Assembly: GCA_001275005.1 (NCBI GenBank) | Contig: JWZX01001488.1 | Location: 1-19,368 of the forward strand | Source: Chrysochromulina tobinii | Lineage: Eukaryota > Haptophyta > Prymnesiales > Chrysochromulinaceae | Length of the DNA stretch: 19,368 bases | Direction of reading: 5' to 3' | In this document: positions 1-8,755 of the stretch, in pieces | Layout of the letters: each line of letters opens with the position of its first letter | Position numbering within the stretch: position 1 is the stretch's first letter | The notes under the pieces: generated by a model | Database searches by the model: none | What the model saw: only the letters and a program-made list of their open reading frames with translations | What the model was told of the DNA's origin: nothing | Translations under genes and position numbers: made by a program

Positions 1-236
1 ACAAAGGAGGGTGGCGCCGCCGCAGCCCTGGCAGCCGCCGGTGACGGAGCAAAGGACGTGGCCGGACCCGTGGCAGAGGGTGGTGGTGCCGGTGGCGGAT
101 GTGGCGATGGGGACGGTGGAGCCGCCGAACCAGATGACGGAGGCGGCGAAGTAGAAGAAGCGGAAAACGGCGAGGAGTTCGGGGAAGTGGCGGCGGAGGG
201 CGGCGAAGCCGGCGACGTTTGTGTTATGTGTCACGG
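1..236 (-). CDS. Partial minus-strand exon, hydrophobic protein of unknown function
   Basis: Read on the minus strand in the frame whose last codon is bases 1-3, this stretch is open from about 351 to the window edge. Roughly 60 of the 70 codons nearest the edge end in C, the codon habit of the other genes here, which argues for real coding. The peptide has a likely membrane segment (LLAVFRFFYFAASVIWFGGS) followed by a Gly/Thr/Cys-rich part. No ATG lies in this frame before the TGA at 352-354, so the start must lie in another exon. A pyrimidine-rich tract ending in AG on the minus strand (AG at 237-238) is a plausible acceptor site. The gene continues beyond position 1. The plus-strand frame over the same bases is Gly/Glu low complexity and looks like a shadow. 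I do not recognise the family. Confidence 0.45.
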
Positions 237-365
237 CTCCGGGGGGGTGGGGGGTAAATCCCCGGTGTTTTTGCGCTGAAGCACAAAACCGTTCGACGAA
301 ACCGTGGATTCGTAACGGCGCCGTCGGGGATCCCGACAACCACAACGATACTCACCGCACGAAAG

Positions 366-2174
366 ATGGGCGTCAGAACTGATCCCATGGGCGTCATAAC
401 AGACGACGCTCGACATTCTCGGCTCTCGCGTCTGGCGTCGCGGCTGTCGGAGGGCGGCACGCACGCCCGCGCCAGCATCACCCATCTCAAATCCAAGCAA
501 CGTAGCTTCCCGTCCATAGATGCGATGCTGAGCCAGATTGGCTTCGGCTGCTACACTGCAGTGCTCGTTCTCGCGCTCTCGCTTGCACAAATGGCGATGT
601 CGCTCAACACCAATTTGCTATCGTTTCTGATGCCATGCGCTGGTGCCGCATTTCAGGTTGATATCACTGCGTACGGCACGCTGGGCACCATCTACAATAC
701 CGCCTCGTACTTTGCCACGCCAATCTTCGGCGCCATCGCCGACTCGCGCGGCCGGCGGACTGCGGTGGTCTTATCCGTGGTGATCATGGGGGTCGCAGGA
801 GGTGGCGCCGCGACCTCCCAGAGCTGGCTCGCGTTGTGCCTCTGGATGGGCTTGATGGGCGTCGGCCTTGGTGGCGTGATGGTGCCGTTTGATCTCCTGT
901 CTGAGATCGCGCCGCCCAAGCAGCGCGGCGCGGTGCTCAACCTGACGAACTGGTTCTGGTGCGCTGGCTCGATCCTCGTGCTCGTCGCCGCATGGTTCTC
1001 CGTCGGCTCGTTAGCGCCTGGCTTTCCTCCCAGTAGCTGGGAACCGTGGCGTGTGCTCGTTCTCATGGTGGTGACGCCGGTGCTGTTCGCCCTGGTGCTC
1101 ACCCCGGCGCTGGTCGAGTCGCCGCACTGGCTGGTGGAGCAGGGACGGTGCGACGAGGCGATGGCCGTGCTCGAGAAGATCGCGCGCCTCAACTGCCGCC
1201 CGCCGATCAGTGGTGACGCTGGACTAGGCGACTCGCTCCTGTCGGCACGCCTGTCGGCACGCCCTTCAGCGGGGCTTCGCGATTCGCTCCTCGACCTGGT
1301 CGCCGACGATGGCGCGGACGCGGACGTGGGCGCGGGCGCGGGCGGCGTGACGGCACGGCTGGATCCCGGCGCGGTGCGCCTGTCGCGTCTGTCGCAAGGC
1401 GTCTCCATGTCTGCGCGTGCAAACCACGAGCGTGCCGCCGCGACCCCGGCTGAACGCGCCGCGCGCCTCTGTCTCAAGCCCCTGGGACTGGGCGGCGCAG
1501 TCGACATCCTCGCCGAGCCAGCCCTGCGCCAGCGCGCGCTTACGCATTGGCTCCTGTGGCTCATAGCGGGCTTCGGGTGGGCAGGCACCGTCTACTTCCA
1601 GACGTTCATCTTGGGCAACAACGGCTCTGCGAGCGACGACGCTGGCGACGCCGGCAGCGGCCCCACCAACGCCTCGTCGGCTTTCGCATGCGACTTTGAC
1701 TACACGGCGCAGCTGCCAGTGCTAGCCTCTGAGCTTCCCGGCACGCTTCTTGTGCAGCTGGTCGTCGACTCTCCCCGTGGACCGTTTGGTCTCTGGGGCG
1801 GCCGACGCGGCGTGCAGATTTGTGCGTTCACGGTATTAGCGACCTCCAGCGCGACGATGGCGCTCGGCGTCGGTGTCATCGGCAGCACCGCCGTGACGGT
1901 CTTAGCTGCCCTCTCGCGCTTCTCCCTCGCGGCGGGCAACAGCGCAATGTGGATCGCTGCGCCGGAGATGTACCCGACACGCGTGCGTGGTCTGGGCGCC
2001 AACACGGCCTTTCTCTTCAATGTGATGGGCTGTATCCCAGCCTCGAATTGGGTGTATTCGGGCCTCCCCGGGTGGCTCATTGGCGCTGTGATCGCCGCGG
2101 CCAACCTGAGCGTCGCCGTGATTGCGAGCTTCCTGCCGGAGACGGCGGGCATCGGATTCGACGAGGACCATTGA
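366..2174 (+). CDS. Major facilitator superfamily transporter, SV2/SVOP or sugar-transporter type
   Basis: A 602-residue membrane protein, predicted to move a small organic solute or ion across a membrane; the substrate cannot be read from the sequence. Hydrophobic helices run from about residue 58 to 250 and again from 390 to 590, the usual 6+6 arrangement. Family motifs are visible: ADSRGRR at 125-131 (motif A between helices 2 and 3), ESPHWLVEQGR at 251-261 after helix 6, PEMYPTRVRGLG at 533-544, and PETAG at 591-595. These fit the SV2/SVOP and sugar-transporter branches. The cytosolic loop between the halves (about 262-390) is long and rich in Ala, Arg, Ser and Asp. Residues 418-440, between helices 7 and 8, form a Gly/Asp/Asn-rich loop with an NAS glycosylation-type site. 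Two in-frame ATGs (366 and 387) each begin ATGGGCGTCA, so the start is ambiguous. The gene converges on the cysteine-rich gene downstream. Confidence 0.9.
   Translation: MGVRTDPMGVITDDARHSRLSRLASRLSEGGTHARASITHLKSKQRSFPSIDAMLSQIGFGCYTAVLVLALSLAQMAMSLNTNLLSFLMPCAGAAFQVDITAYGTLGTIYNTASYFATPIFGAIADSRGRRTAVVLSVVIMGVAGGGAATSQSWLALCLWMGLMGVGLGGVMVPFDLLSEIAPPKQRGAVLNLTNWFWCAGSILVLVAAWFSVGSLAPGFPPSSWEPWRVLVLMVVTPVLFALVLTPALVESPHWLVEQGRCDEAMAVLEKIARLNCRPPISGDAGLGDSLLSARLSARPSAGLRDSLLDLVADDGADADVGAGAGGVTARLDPGAVRLSRLSQGVSMSARANHERAAATPAERAARLCLKPLGLGGAVDILAEPALRQRALTHWLLWLIAGFGWAGTVYFQTFILGNNGSASDDAGDAGSGPTNASSAFACDFDYTAQLPVLASELPGTLLVQLVVDSPRGPFGLWGGRRGVQICAFTVLATSSATMALGVGVIGSTAVTVLAALSRFSLAAGNSAMWIAAPEMYPTRVRGLGANTAFLFNVMGCIPASNWVYSGLPGWLIGAVIAAANLSVAVIASFLPETAGIGFDEDH
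1239..1262 (+). repeat. 12-bp tandem duplication in the transporter loop
   Basis: CTGTCGGCACGC occurs twice in direct succession, adding LSAR/LSAR to the long central loop of the transporter. It is in frame, so the reading frame is kept. Confidence 0.85.
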
Positions 2175-2796
2175 GCAGCGGCTCTCCCCAGGGCTCTGAC
2201 TGACTGTATGACTCGGTAACAGTCGAGTTGAGCGTCCAGTCACCAGCCCATTTCAAGACTTTCCAAAGTTGCATCTCGTCGAGACGGTGTGGTGCGCGGG
2301 GGGGACCGCGACGAGACTGACTGGGACGGTCCCTGCACCCTGGCGTCTAATTTTGTGTACCATCCATGGCGATGCGCTACGGCCTACGCCGATTCGTCTC
2401 CGTTATGTCTTTAATTCGTCTGACGTCTCCCCGCATCGGTTCCTCCCAGTCCCGCCCGACCCGGCGACAAGATGCTTCCACCCACCACCGGGCCGGTCCC
2501 TGTCGACGTGTCGGTGGCGGCGTTCACTTGAACACATCGGTTTTCTCTTACAACCGTACCTCAAAGTCGCATCTGGAACCGCAAACTCTCAAAGATAGTC
2601 GCGCATAGTGCCCTGTGCGCGCACTGGCTCTGGATCTCTCGTAAACGCAATGTAAATGTCTCGAACCCGCTAACGTAAATGCCTGAATCGTAATTAGACT
2701 TTCAATTATCTGCCAGTTGAGATCGGACCGGCCGCGGACTCAGCGGCGACCTGTGCCTTCTCGCGCCTACAGTGTACGTACAAGAGTCGAAATGCA
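2175..2796. other. Intergenic region between convergent genes
   Basis: These 622 bases should hold the two 3' untranslated regions of the convergent transporter and cysteine-rich genes. GC content falls clearly below that of the flanking genes, and the short open frames lack the C-ending codon bias. Around 2645-2690 there are GTAAATG-type words (TGTAAATG, CGTAAATG) and an AT-rich patch that could include polyadenylation signals. No RNA gene or mobile element was recognised. Confidence 0.6.
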
Positions 2797-5580
2797 TTAA
2801 CCCACACCGCCGCCTACTCCTACAGCCGCGTGCACGAGTGGCCTAAAGTTGGCCGGCGCACAGGGTTGGCAGTTGACGCACGCGCCGGGGGACGAGTCGG
2901 CCTTGTACTCGCCAAAGGGGCAAGGCGCACACGAGCCGTAGCTCTCGGGGCCGCAGAAGACACGGTACTCGCCCACCGGGCAGCTGGCGCACGGCAGGCA
3001 GAGAGAGTTCCAACTGCCCGTCACGTTCTTGTAATGATTGTGCGCGCATTGCGCGCACTGGCCGCCGTAGCTGGCCGACGGACCGAGGCGAAAGGTGCCT
3101 GGCGCACAGCTCTGTACGGGCGAACAGGGCGTGTCCCACGCAGAGTCTTCGCTCTTGAACGTGCCCGCGGGGCACGTCTCGCAGACCCCTTGGCTGGAAT
3201 TGCCGCAGCCGACGAGGTACGTCCCTGGGCGGCAAGGCCGACACGGCCGACACGGTTCGTGCCATAGGCATCTCCCTTCCATGTGAGCCAGGAGATGTGC
3301 CCCTTCCATGTGCAACTTATATGTGCCAGATGCGCATGGCTCGCACGTGCCAGGGCTTGAGCCGCCACATCCAACTCGCATCGCCCCGCCAGGGCACGCA
3401 TGGCACAAGGTGCAGCGTGCATCCCAGCTGCCCGTCGCGTTCTTGTATTGACCCGCGGCGCACGGGCGGCAGATCCCTGGCCGGTCCCAGCCGCACTCCG
3501 TGCGCACGAAGCCGGCGGGGCAGGGCTCACACGGAGAGCACGGCGTATCCCACGTGGCGCTCGCGTTGCGCTTGTAGAAGCCCTTGGCACACGCGAGGCA
3601 CACGCCCGACGCCAGTGTGCCGCATCCCGACCGAAACATCCCATCACCGCACGCCTCGCACGCGGTGCACGCCGAATTCCAGTCCGCGCGACCGGGTTTG
3701 TACGTGCCGGCGGCACATGGGGCGCATGTGCCGCCGGTGGTGCGCTCGCATGTCGTGGGCGACGGCGGTGGCCTCGGCGGGAATAGAATGGTTGGTGCAG
3801 CCACCTGCAACGCATTCGGGTCAAGCCCGAGAGAAGCGGCGATCGTCGCTGTGATCGTTTGAGCGCTCAATATCGTACTTGCGGCCACCTGAGCCTCCTC
3901 CGGAGTACCCTGCTGAGAGAGAATGACGGTCGCCTCCACGGTCGACGACTCGAAGGTCACCGTCAGGTTCGTCGAGTTGAGCACGGCGGCAAGGGCGCTC
4001 GTGAGCGCTGCGGTGAGCGCTTCGGATGAGGTCGCATTCGTGGCGAGGCTCGCTCCGGACGCGAGCACCACACTCACCACGAAGCGAACAGCTTGCCCGT
4101 TCGCCTGTCCCTGGAGCCGCCGCCGCCGCTCGCCGTCCTCGCCGCTACCTTGCAACCGACGCTGCCACTCATCGTCCGCCACTGCGCCCACGAGCAGCCG
4201 TCGGCGCCGCTCGCCGTCCGCAGCCACGGCCACAGTGCAGCTTGCGGTGGCGTACGGCGCGCAAACGGCCGTCTCGACAGCGCTTCGGTACTCCGTCTCG
4301 TTCGCGCCCGCTACGGCTGCGCCAAGGTCGACGCTAATCGTCGTGCGTCTCACGATGACGATCTGTGCGTTGGAGCCGTTCGCCAGCCCCATCGAGCTTA
4401 TGAGCGTGGCGGTGAGATCGTCCGTGGTGAGGTTGGCCGACAGAGCCTCAGCCGACATGGCTACATTGAACGTCACCTGATAGCCCACGGGCGGATGAGG
4501 CGGAAGGGACGGCGGTGGACAAGGCAGTAGCGGGGGCGGCGGCGGCGGCGGCAGAGGGGTTCGTGATGATGACGGGGATGCGTCGGGTGTTGGGGATGGG
4601 TCGGGCGACGGCGATGCGTCGGGTGATGGGGATGGACTGGCCGATGAGGCATTCCAGCAGTGAACGTAGGGGCTACACTGCGAATGGCAAAAAGGCGGCG
4701 CATTGCGACAGGCCGCGTCCGGCGCCGTGACGCAGTAAACGTACGTCGTGCAAAGCTCCACGCACCCAGTAGGCATCATCGAGCAATTGGCCGGAGAGTA
4801 TGCGTCAGGCGATGGCGATGCGTCGGGGGCGGGGGATGGGGTTGGGCCAGACGATACAGGCGATTCGATTGGATTGGGCCATCGAGGGCCACAGTCGGTG
4901 CAGTCAATGCCGTACTGGCAATCAAAGTATTCGGCGCCGGGGCCGCCGTCGTCGCAGATGCCATCCGAGGATCGGATGCACGTATCGGTGCAGATAAGCG
5001 CGTCGGTTGTTGGGGATGGTGAAGGGTCGAGCGACGTGGATGGTCCTTGCTCAGACGGCTGCGATGGCGAGGGCGGCGGCGGCGAGGGCGGCGGCGAGGG
5101 CGGCGGCGAGGGCGGAGGCGGCGAGGGTGGCGGCGGTGAGGGTGGTGGTGAGGGCGAAGGCGGAGGTCGTGGTGGAGGGGGGAGCGATAGCTGACGTCGT
5201 GGATGCTGCTCGTTAAAAAGAGCTGCGAGAGAATGCCACGATGACATTCGTGGCACCGCAGATGGCAGCAATGACGGCAGCAGCGATGGCACATCAGGAA
5301 ACTGGCGATACAGCGGTGACACCACAGTTGCTGGCTGCTGCTCTTCAATAGGAAAAGGCGGCGGTGAAGTCGGTGGCGTTGGTGCTGGGTGTGGTGGCTC
5401 TGGCGGATCTGCACGAGTTGAGAGCCCCAATGGCCACGAGCCTGCACCGTTATTGGGCCACGCTAGCAGCCGAAGCAAAAGGATGAGCAGGGCTCCAGCT
5501 GCAGCGATAGTGATACACGCGGCATTTCCACCCGACCGTCGTGGCGCTGCACCTTGGGGCGAAGCAGGCGAGGTCACCAT
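2797..5580 (-). CDS. Signal-anchored secretory protein with proline-rich stalk and C-terminal cysteine-repeat array (GCC2/GCC3-like)
   Basis: A 927-residue modular protein of the secretory pathway. Residues 21-41 form a hydrophobic signal or signal-anchor after a short basic N-terminus. Residues 134-176 are an SPPP/SPPPP stalk like those of algal wall glycoproteins. Residues 197-233 form a cysteine module with the core SSDGICDDGGPGAEYFDC, ending DCTDCGPR. A second Cys module lies at 266-309, flanked by DASPSPD tracts. Residues 366-595 are Ala/Thr/Ser-rich with two related segments separated by Arg-rich RRRRL/RRRRLQ clusters. Residues 610-915 contain about six Cys repeats of the form CxxCxxGtYK...WxxxCxxCxxCpxGxxRxGCG, resembling the ephrin-receptor-like GCC2/GCC3 repeat. 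Many NxS/T sites suggest glycosylation. The likely site is cell surface or scale/wall matrix, by inference. The last Cys repeat stops abruptly, so a 3' exon may be missing from this model. Confidence 0.85.
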   Translation of the reverse strand: MVTSPASPQGAAPRRSGGNAACITIAAAGALLILLLRLLAWPNNGAGSWPLGLSTRADPPEPPHPAPTPPTSPPPFPIEEQQPATVVSPLYRQFPDVPSLLPSLLPSAVPRMSSWHSLAALFNEQHPRRQLSLPPPPRPPPSPSPPPSPPPPSPPPPSPPPSPPPSPPPPSPSQPSEQGPSTSLDPSPSPTTDALICTDTCIRSSDGICDDGGPGAEYFDCQYGIDCTDCGPRWPNPIESPVSSGPTPSPAPDASPSPDAYSPANCSMMPTGCVELCTTYVYCVTAPDAACRNAPPFCHSQCSPYVHCWNASSASPSPSPDASPSPDPSPTPDASPSSSRTPLPPPPPPPLLPCPPPSLPPHPPVGYQVTFNVAMSAEALSANLTTDDLTATLISSMGLANGSNAQIVIVRRTTISVDLGAAVAGANETEYRSAVETAVCAPYATASCTVAVAADGERRRRLLVGAVADDEWQRRLQGSGEDGERRRRLQGQANGQAVRFVVSVVLASGASLATNATSSEALTAALTSALAAVLNSTNLTVTFESSTVEATVILSQQGTPEEAQVAASTILSAQTITATIAASLGLDPNALQVAAPTILFPPRPPPSPTTCERTTGGTCAPCAAGTYKPGRADWNSACTACEACGDGMFRSGCGTLASGVCLACAKGFYKRNASATWDTPCSPCEPCPAGFVRTECGWDRPGICRPCAAGQYKNATGSWDARCTLCHACPGGAMRVGCGGSSPGTCEPCASGTYKLHMEGAHLLAHMEGRCLWHEPCRPCRPCRPGTYLVGCGNSSQGVCETCPAGTFKSEDSAWDTPCSPVQSCAPGTFRLGPSASYGGQCAQCAHNHYKNVTGSWNSLCLPCASCPVGEYRVFCGPESYGSCAPCPFGEYKADSSPGACVNCQPCAPANFRPLVHAAVGVGGGVG
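2836..3753 (-). repeat. Cysteine-repeat array inside the coding sequence
   Basis: About six degenerate protein repeats of about 45-50 residues (protein positions 610-915). Each carries a GxYK/GxFK motif, a Trp, and paired CxxC groups such as CSPCEPC, CRPCRPC and CLPCASC. The spacing is regular except in the unit at 749-800, which has a 9-residue insertion from a local duplication. Confidence 0.8.
3274..3312 (-). repeat. 27-bp-spaced direct repeat inside a cysteine repeat
   Basis: On the plus strand CCCTTCCATGTG occurs at 3274-3285 and again at 3301-3312. It encodes HMEG twice, nine residues apart (protein 757-769), and accounts for the insertion in that Cys repeat. The frame is preserved. 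Confidence 0.8.
4105..4218 (-). other. Arg-rich clusters in the secretory protein (possible processing sites)
   Basis: Protein residues 455-492 contain DGERRRRLL, EWQRRLQG and DGERRRRLQG in close succession. The first and last are near copies. In a secreted protein such clusters could be kexin/furin-type cleavage sites separating the stalk-proximal part from the C-terminal cysteine array. This is inference from motif only. Confidence 0.35.
5059..5181 (-). repeat. SPPP/SPPPP proline-rich tract
   Basis: Protein residues 134-174 are almost wholly Pro and Ser in SPP, SPPP and SPPPP units. The plus strand here is a run of GGCGGC/GAGGGCGG words with many G-triplets, so it is prone to slippage and possibly able to form G-quadruplexes. 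Such tracts in algal wall proteins are typically hydroxyproline-glycosylated rods. Confidence 0.85.
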
Positions 5581-6105
5581 GATGTCCGGTGTCCGACGGT
5601 TATACGAGAACGGCCGGTTACACGGTTTGAGAGTCTCCCCCCCGGTGTATAAATCAAGTCAACTCACAGTTCACAGTACCGGTTCAAAGTTCACAAGTAC
5701 CGGTAAAGCTCACGATGGGTTGCAACTACGTACCACCAGATGTTACACCTCTCTCGGGTATACGTCTCTCTGGGTGCTGGAGGATCAACTGGGATCGGCG
5801 TTCGGTTATCGGTTATGCACTTATGCTTAATATCAAATATGACGTTATGTCCTCTGAACCCGCGGTCACAGAATCCTGAAAATCCTCACCCGTCGTCAGT
5901 GACGCGAACGGAACGCGTTAGTTTTTACTAAGGGGTCGAAGGAGCCCAGACAAAGACCCCCTCCGCGCTCTCATCTGACCCTCTACCGTCTTGGGCTTTC
6001 GGCTCAAAAGCGGTTGCCTCTCCTCCTCTGGACCTCGTTTGCTCCAATCGCGTAGAAGTGTGGGCTCACCATAACTGCTCCAGCTCCTGACGTCGGCTGG
6101 TCTGC
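5581..6105. other. Intergenic region between two minus-strand genes
   Basis: It should contain the promoter and 5' leader of the cysteine-rich gene and the 3' end of RUVBL1. GC is lower than in the genes. A short direct repeat, AGTTCACAGTACCGGT (5668-5683) and AGTTCACAAGTACCGGT (5688-5704), lies about 100 bases upstream of the cysteine-rich start codon and could be a regulatory element. No RNA gene was recognised. Confidence 0.5.
5668..5704. repeat. Direct repeat with ACCGGT core upstream of the cysteine-rich gene
   Basis: Two copies of AGTTCACA(A)GTACCGGT, 20 bases apart and differing by one extra A. Each ends in the palindrome ACCGGT. It lies 88-124 bases upstream of the minus-strand start at 5580. 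A role in transcription is possible but not shown. Confidence 0.6.
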
Positions 6106-7626
<1,521 letters not shown>

Positions 7627-8526
7627 TCAGTCTGGGAATAGGCCCGGCGGCGGCATGCCCGCCCTGGCCCCTGGCGTGACTCCTCGAGCCACGCCTCCTG
7701 GGGATGCGACCGCTGGTGTAGCGGCTGCGCTCCCCTGACCTCGCCGATCGAGTTCCGCCATGGCGGCGCGTAGAAAGTCCACGGAGGAGCTCGGCGGGAT
7801 GAGCTCGAATCGCTCGGCGCTCGTACCCCACTTGGAGCAGAAGGAGGCCTCCGCGTCCTCAAGTATGATCTGCACTGCGCGCTGCAGCGGCGTGCACACG
7901 AGCTGGAGCCGCTCGAGCTGCGCCTCGGACAGCCGGCCCTTGGCCTGCGTCACCGCACTGTCCAAGTTCTTCTGCGCGTCCTTCGGGTCCATGAAGAAGG
8001 GCAGCACCTGCACGCCGCTGCCGTCTGATGCAGGCTTGCTCATTGCGAGGCACGTGAAGAGAGGTGTCACTTCGCTGTCCCACGTGTCACCTGCGCGCTC
8101 GAGCGCCGAAGCGCTGGGCACTAACAACGCCTGGCCCTTGACCGAACGCTCGAAGGCATCGCCCAGCCCCGCCGACAGCAGCCGCAGTCCAAGCTCTGGA
8201 AAGCGCTCCTTCATGGCCGACAGCTCTTTCTCAGCTCGCTCGATGTCATTAAAGAAGATGCTGAACTGGGACCCGTCCTCGTCTTGGTAGCCGAGCGGCT
8301 CGCCTTTTGCGTTGACGCACGTGAACGCAGGCAGCTCGTCGAGGAGTGTTTTCAGCGGCGGCCAGCGCCTGGAGCTAAATGAGACCTCAGCACTTGCAGC
8401 GGCCGCGCAGTACAATCCTCCGCAGGTGCGCGAGCATGCCAATCGTTGGTTTCGCTGAGTCTGGAAGCGATCCATCCGTTGGTTCGGCTGAATCTGGAAG
8501 CCGATCGCCATGAGTAAGACGAGCAT
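7627..8526 (-). CDS. Tic22-like plastid protein-import factor
   Basis: A 299-residue protein with the two-lobed pattern of Tic22, the soluble intermembrane-space chaperone that helps preproteins cross plastid envelopes. The first lobe starts LDELPAFTCVNAKGEPLGY (62-80), with FSIFFNDIERAEKEL (88-102). The second lobe has VLPFFMDPKDAQKNLDSAV (174-192), LVCTPLQRAVQIIL (209-222) and FELIPPSS (240-247). The 'xVPFFF..eeAq..L' and 'lVP' pattern is typical of the family. The C-terminus (265-299) is a Gly/Ala/Pro tail. In secondary-plastid algae this protein needs a bipartite targeting signal. The visible N-terminus has only a very short hydrophobic start followed by a Gln/Arg-rich duplicated segment, so the true start or a first exon may differ. 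It lies 153 bases upstream of RUVBL1 on the same strand and is divergent from the 1645-residue gene. Confidence 0.6.
   Translation of the reverse strand: MLVLLMAIGFQIQPNQRMDRFQTQRNQRLACSRTCGGLYCAAAASAEVSFSSRRWPPLKTLLDELPAFTCVNAKGEPLGYQDEDGSQFSIFFNDIERAEKELSAMKERFPELGLRLLSAGLGDAFERSVKGQALLVPSASALERAGDTWDSEVTPLFTCLAMSKPASDGSGVQVLPFFMDPKDAQKNLDSAVTQAKGRLSEAQLERLQLVCTPLQRAVQIILEDAEASFCSKWGTSAERFELIPPSSSVDFLRAAMAELDRRGQGSAAATPAVASPGGVARGVTPGARAGMPPPGLFPD
8444..8506 (-). repeat. 33-bp-period imperfect direct repeat at the Tic22-like N-terminus
   Basis: Two near-identical about 30-base blocks (8444-8472 and 8477-8506 on the plus strand, both starting CGTTGGTT) encode the Gln/Arg-rich repeats FQIQPNQRMDR and FQTQRNQRLAC. 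They start exactly 33 bases (11 codons) apart. The repeat lies where a targeting peptide would be expected. Confidence 0.7.
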
Positions 8527-8755
8527 GAAGGACCGGAACGGAGATCAGGAGTCAACACGCGCAAGACAGGGGTCCGACCAAGAAGGTCACCGAGAACACG
8601 TTCTGAAGGCGGTCCGCTACATGTATCAATTTTCGTTGTGAAGGTGCGCACCATGTGGCGGTTTATCAGATTGCGATCTCTTTTCAGAACGTGCCATCGT
8701 TTGATGGCGCCACAATCGGCCTGCGAACTGTCTCCCCTGGGGTTTTTTTGGGACC
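8527..8755. promoter_or_regulatory. Divergent promoter region
   Basis: These 229 bases separate the start codons of the Tic22-like gene (-) and the 1645-residue gene (+), so both promoters must lie here or overlap the genes. A T-run (about 8745-8751) precedes the plus-strand start, whose context GGGACCATGAG is a reasonable eukaryotic start context. No clear TATA box was seen. Confidence 0.5.

Noticed and set aside
58-279. Plus-strand Gly/Glu-rich open frame
   Set aside because: Low complexity and antisense to a frame with strong C-ending codon bias; it looks like the shadow of the minus-strand exon.
692-1588. Long minus-strand frame opposite the transporter
   Set aside because: Arg/Ser/Pro-rich peptide typical of antisense GC-rich coding DNA; the plus strand has clear transporter motifs.
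5059-5181. GGC/GAG-rich plus-strand repeat as a CRISPR or satellite array
   Set aside because: It is explained by the SPPP-coding tract of the minus-strand gene.
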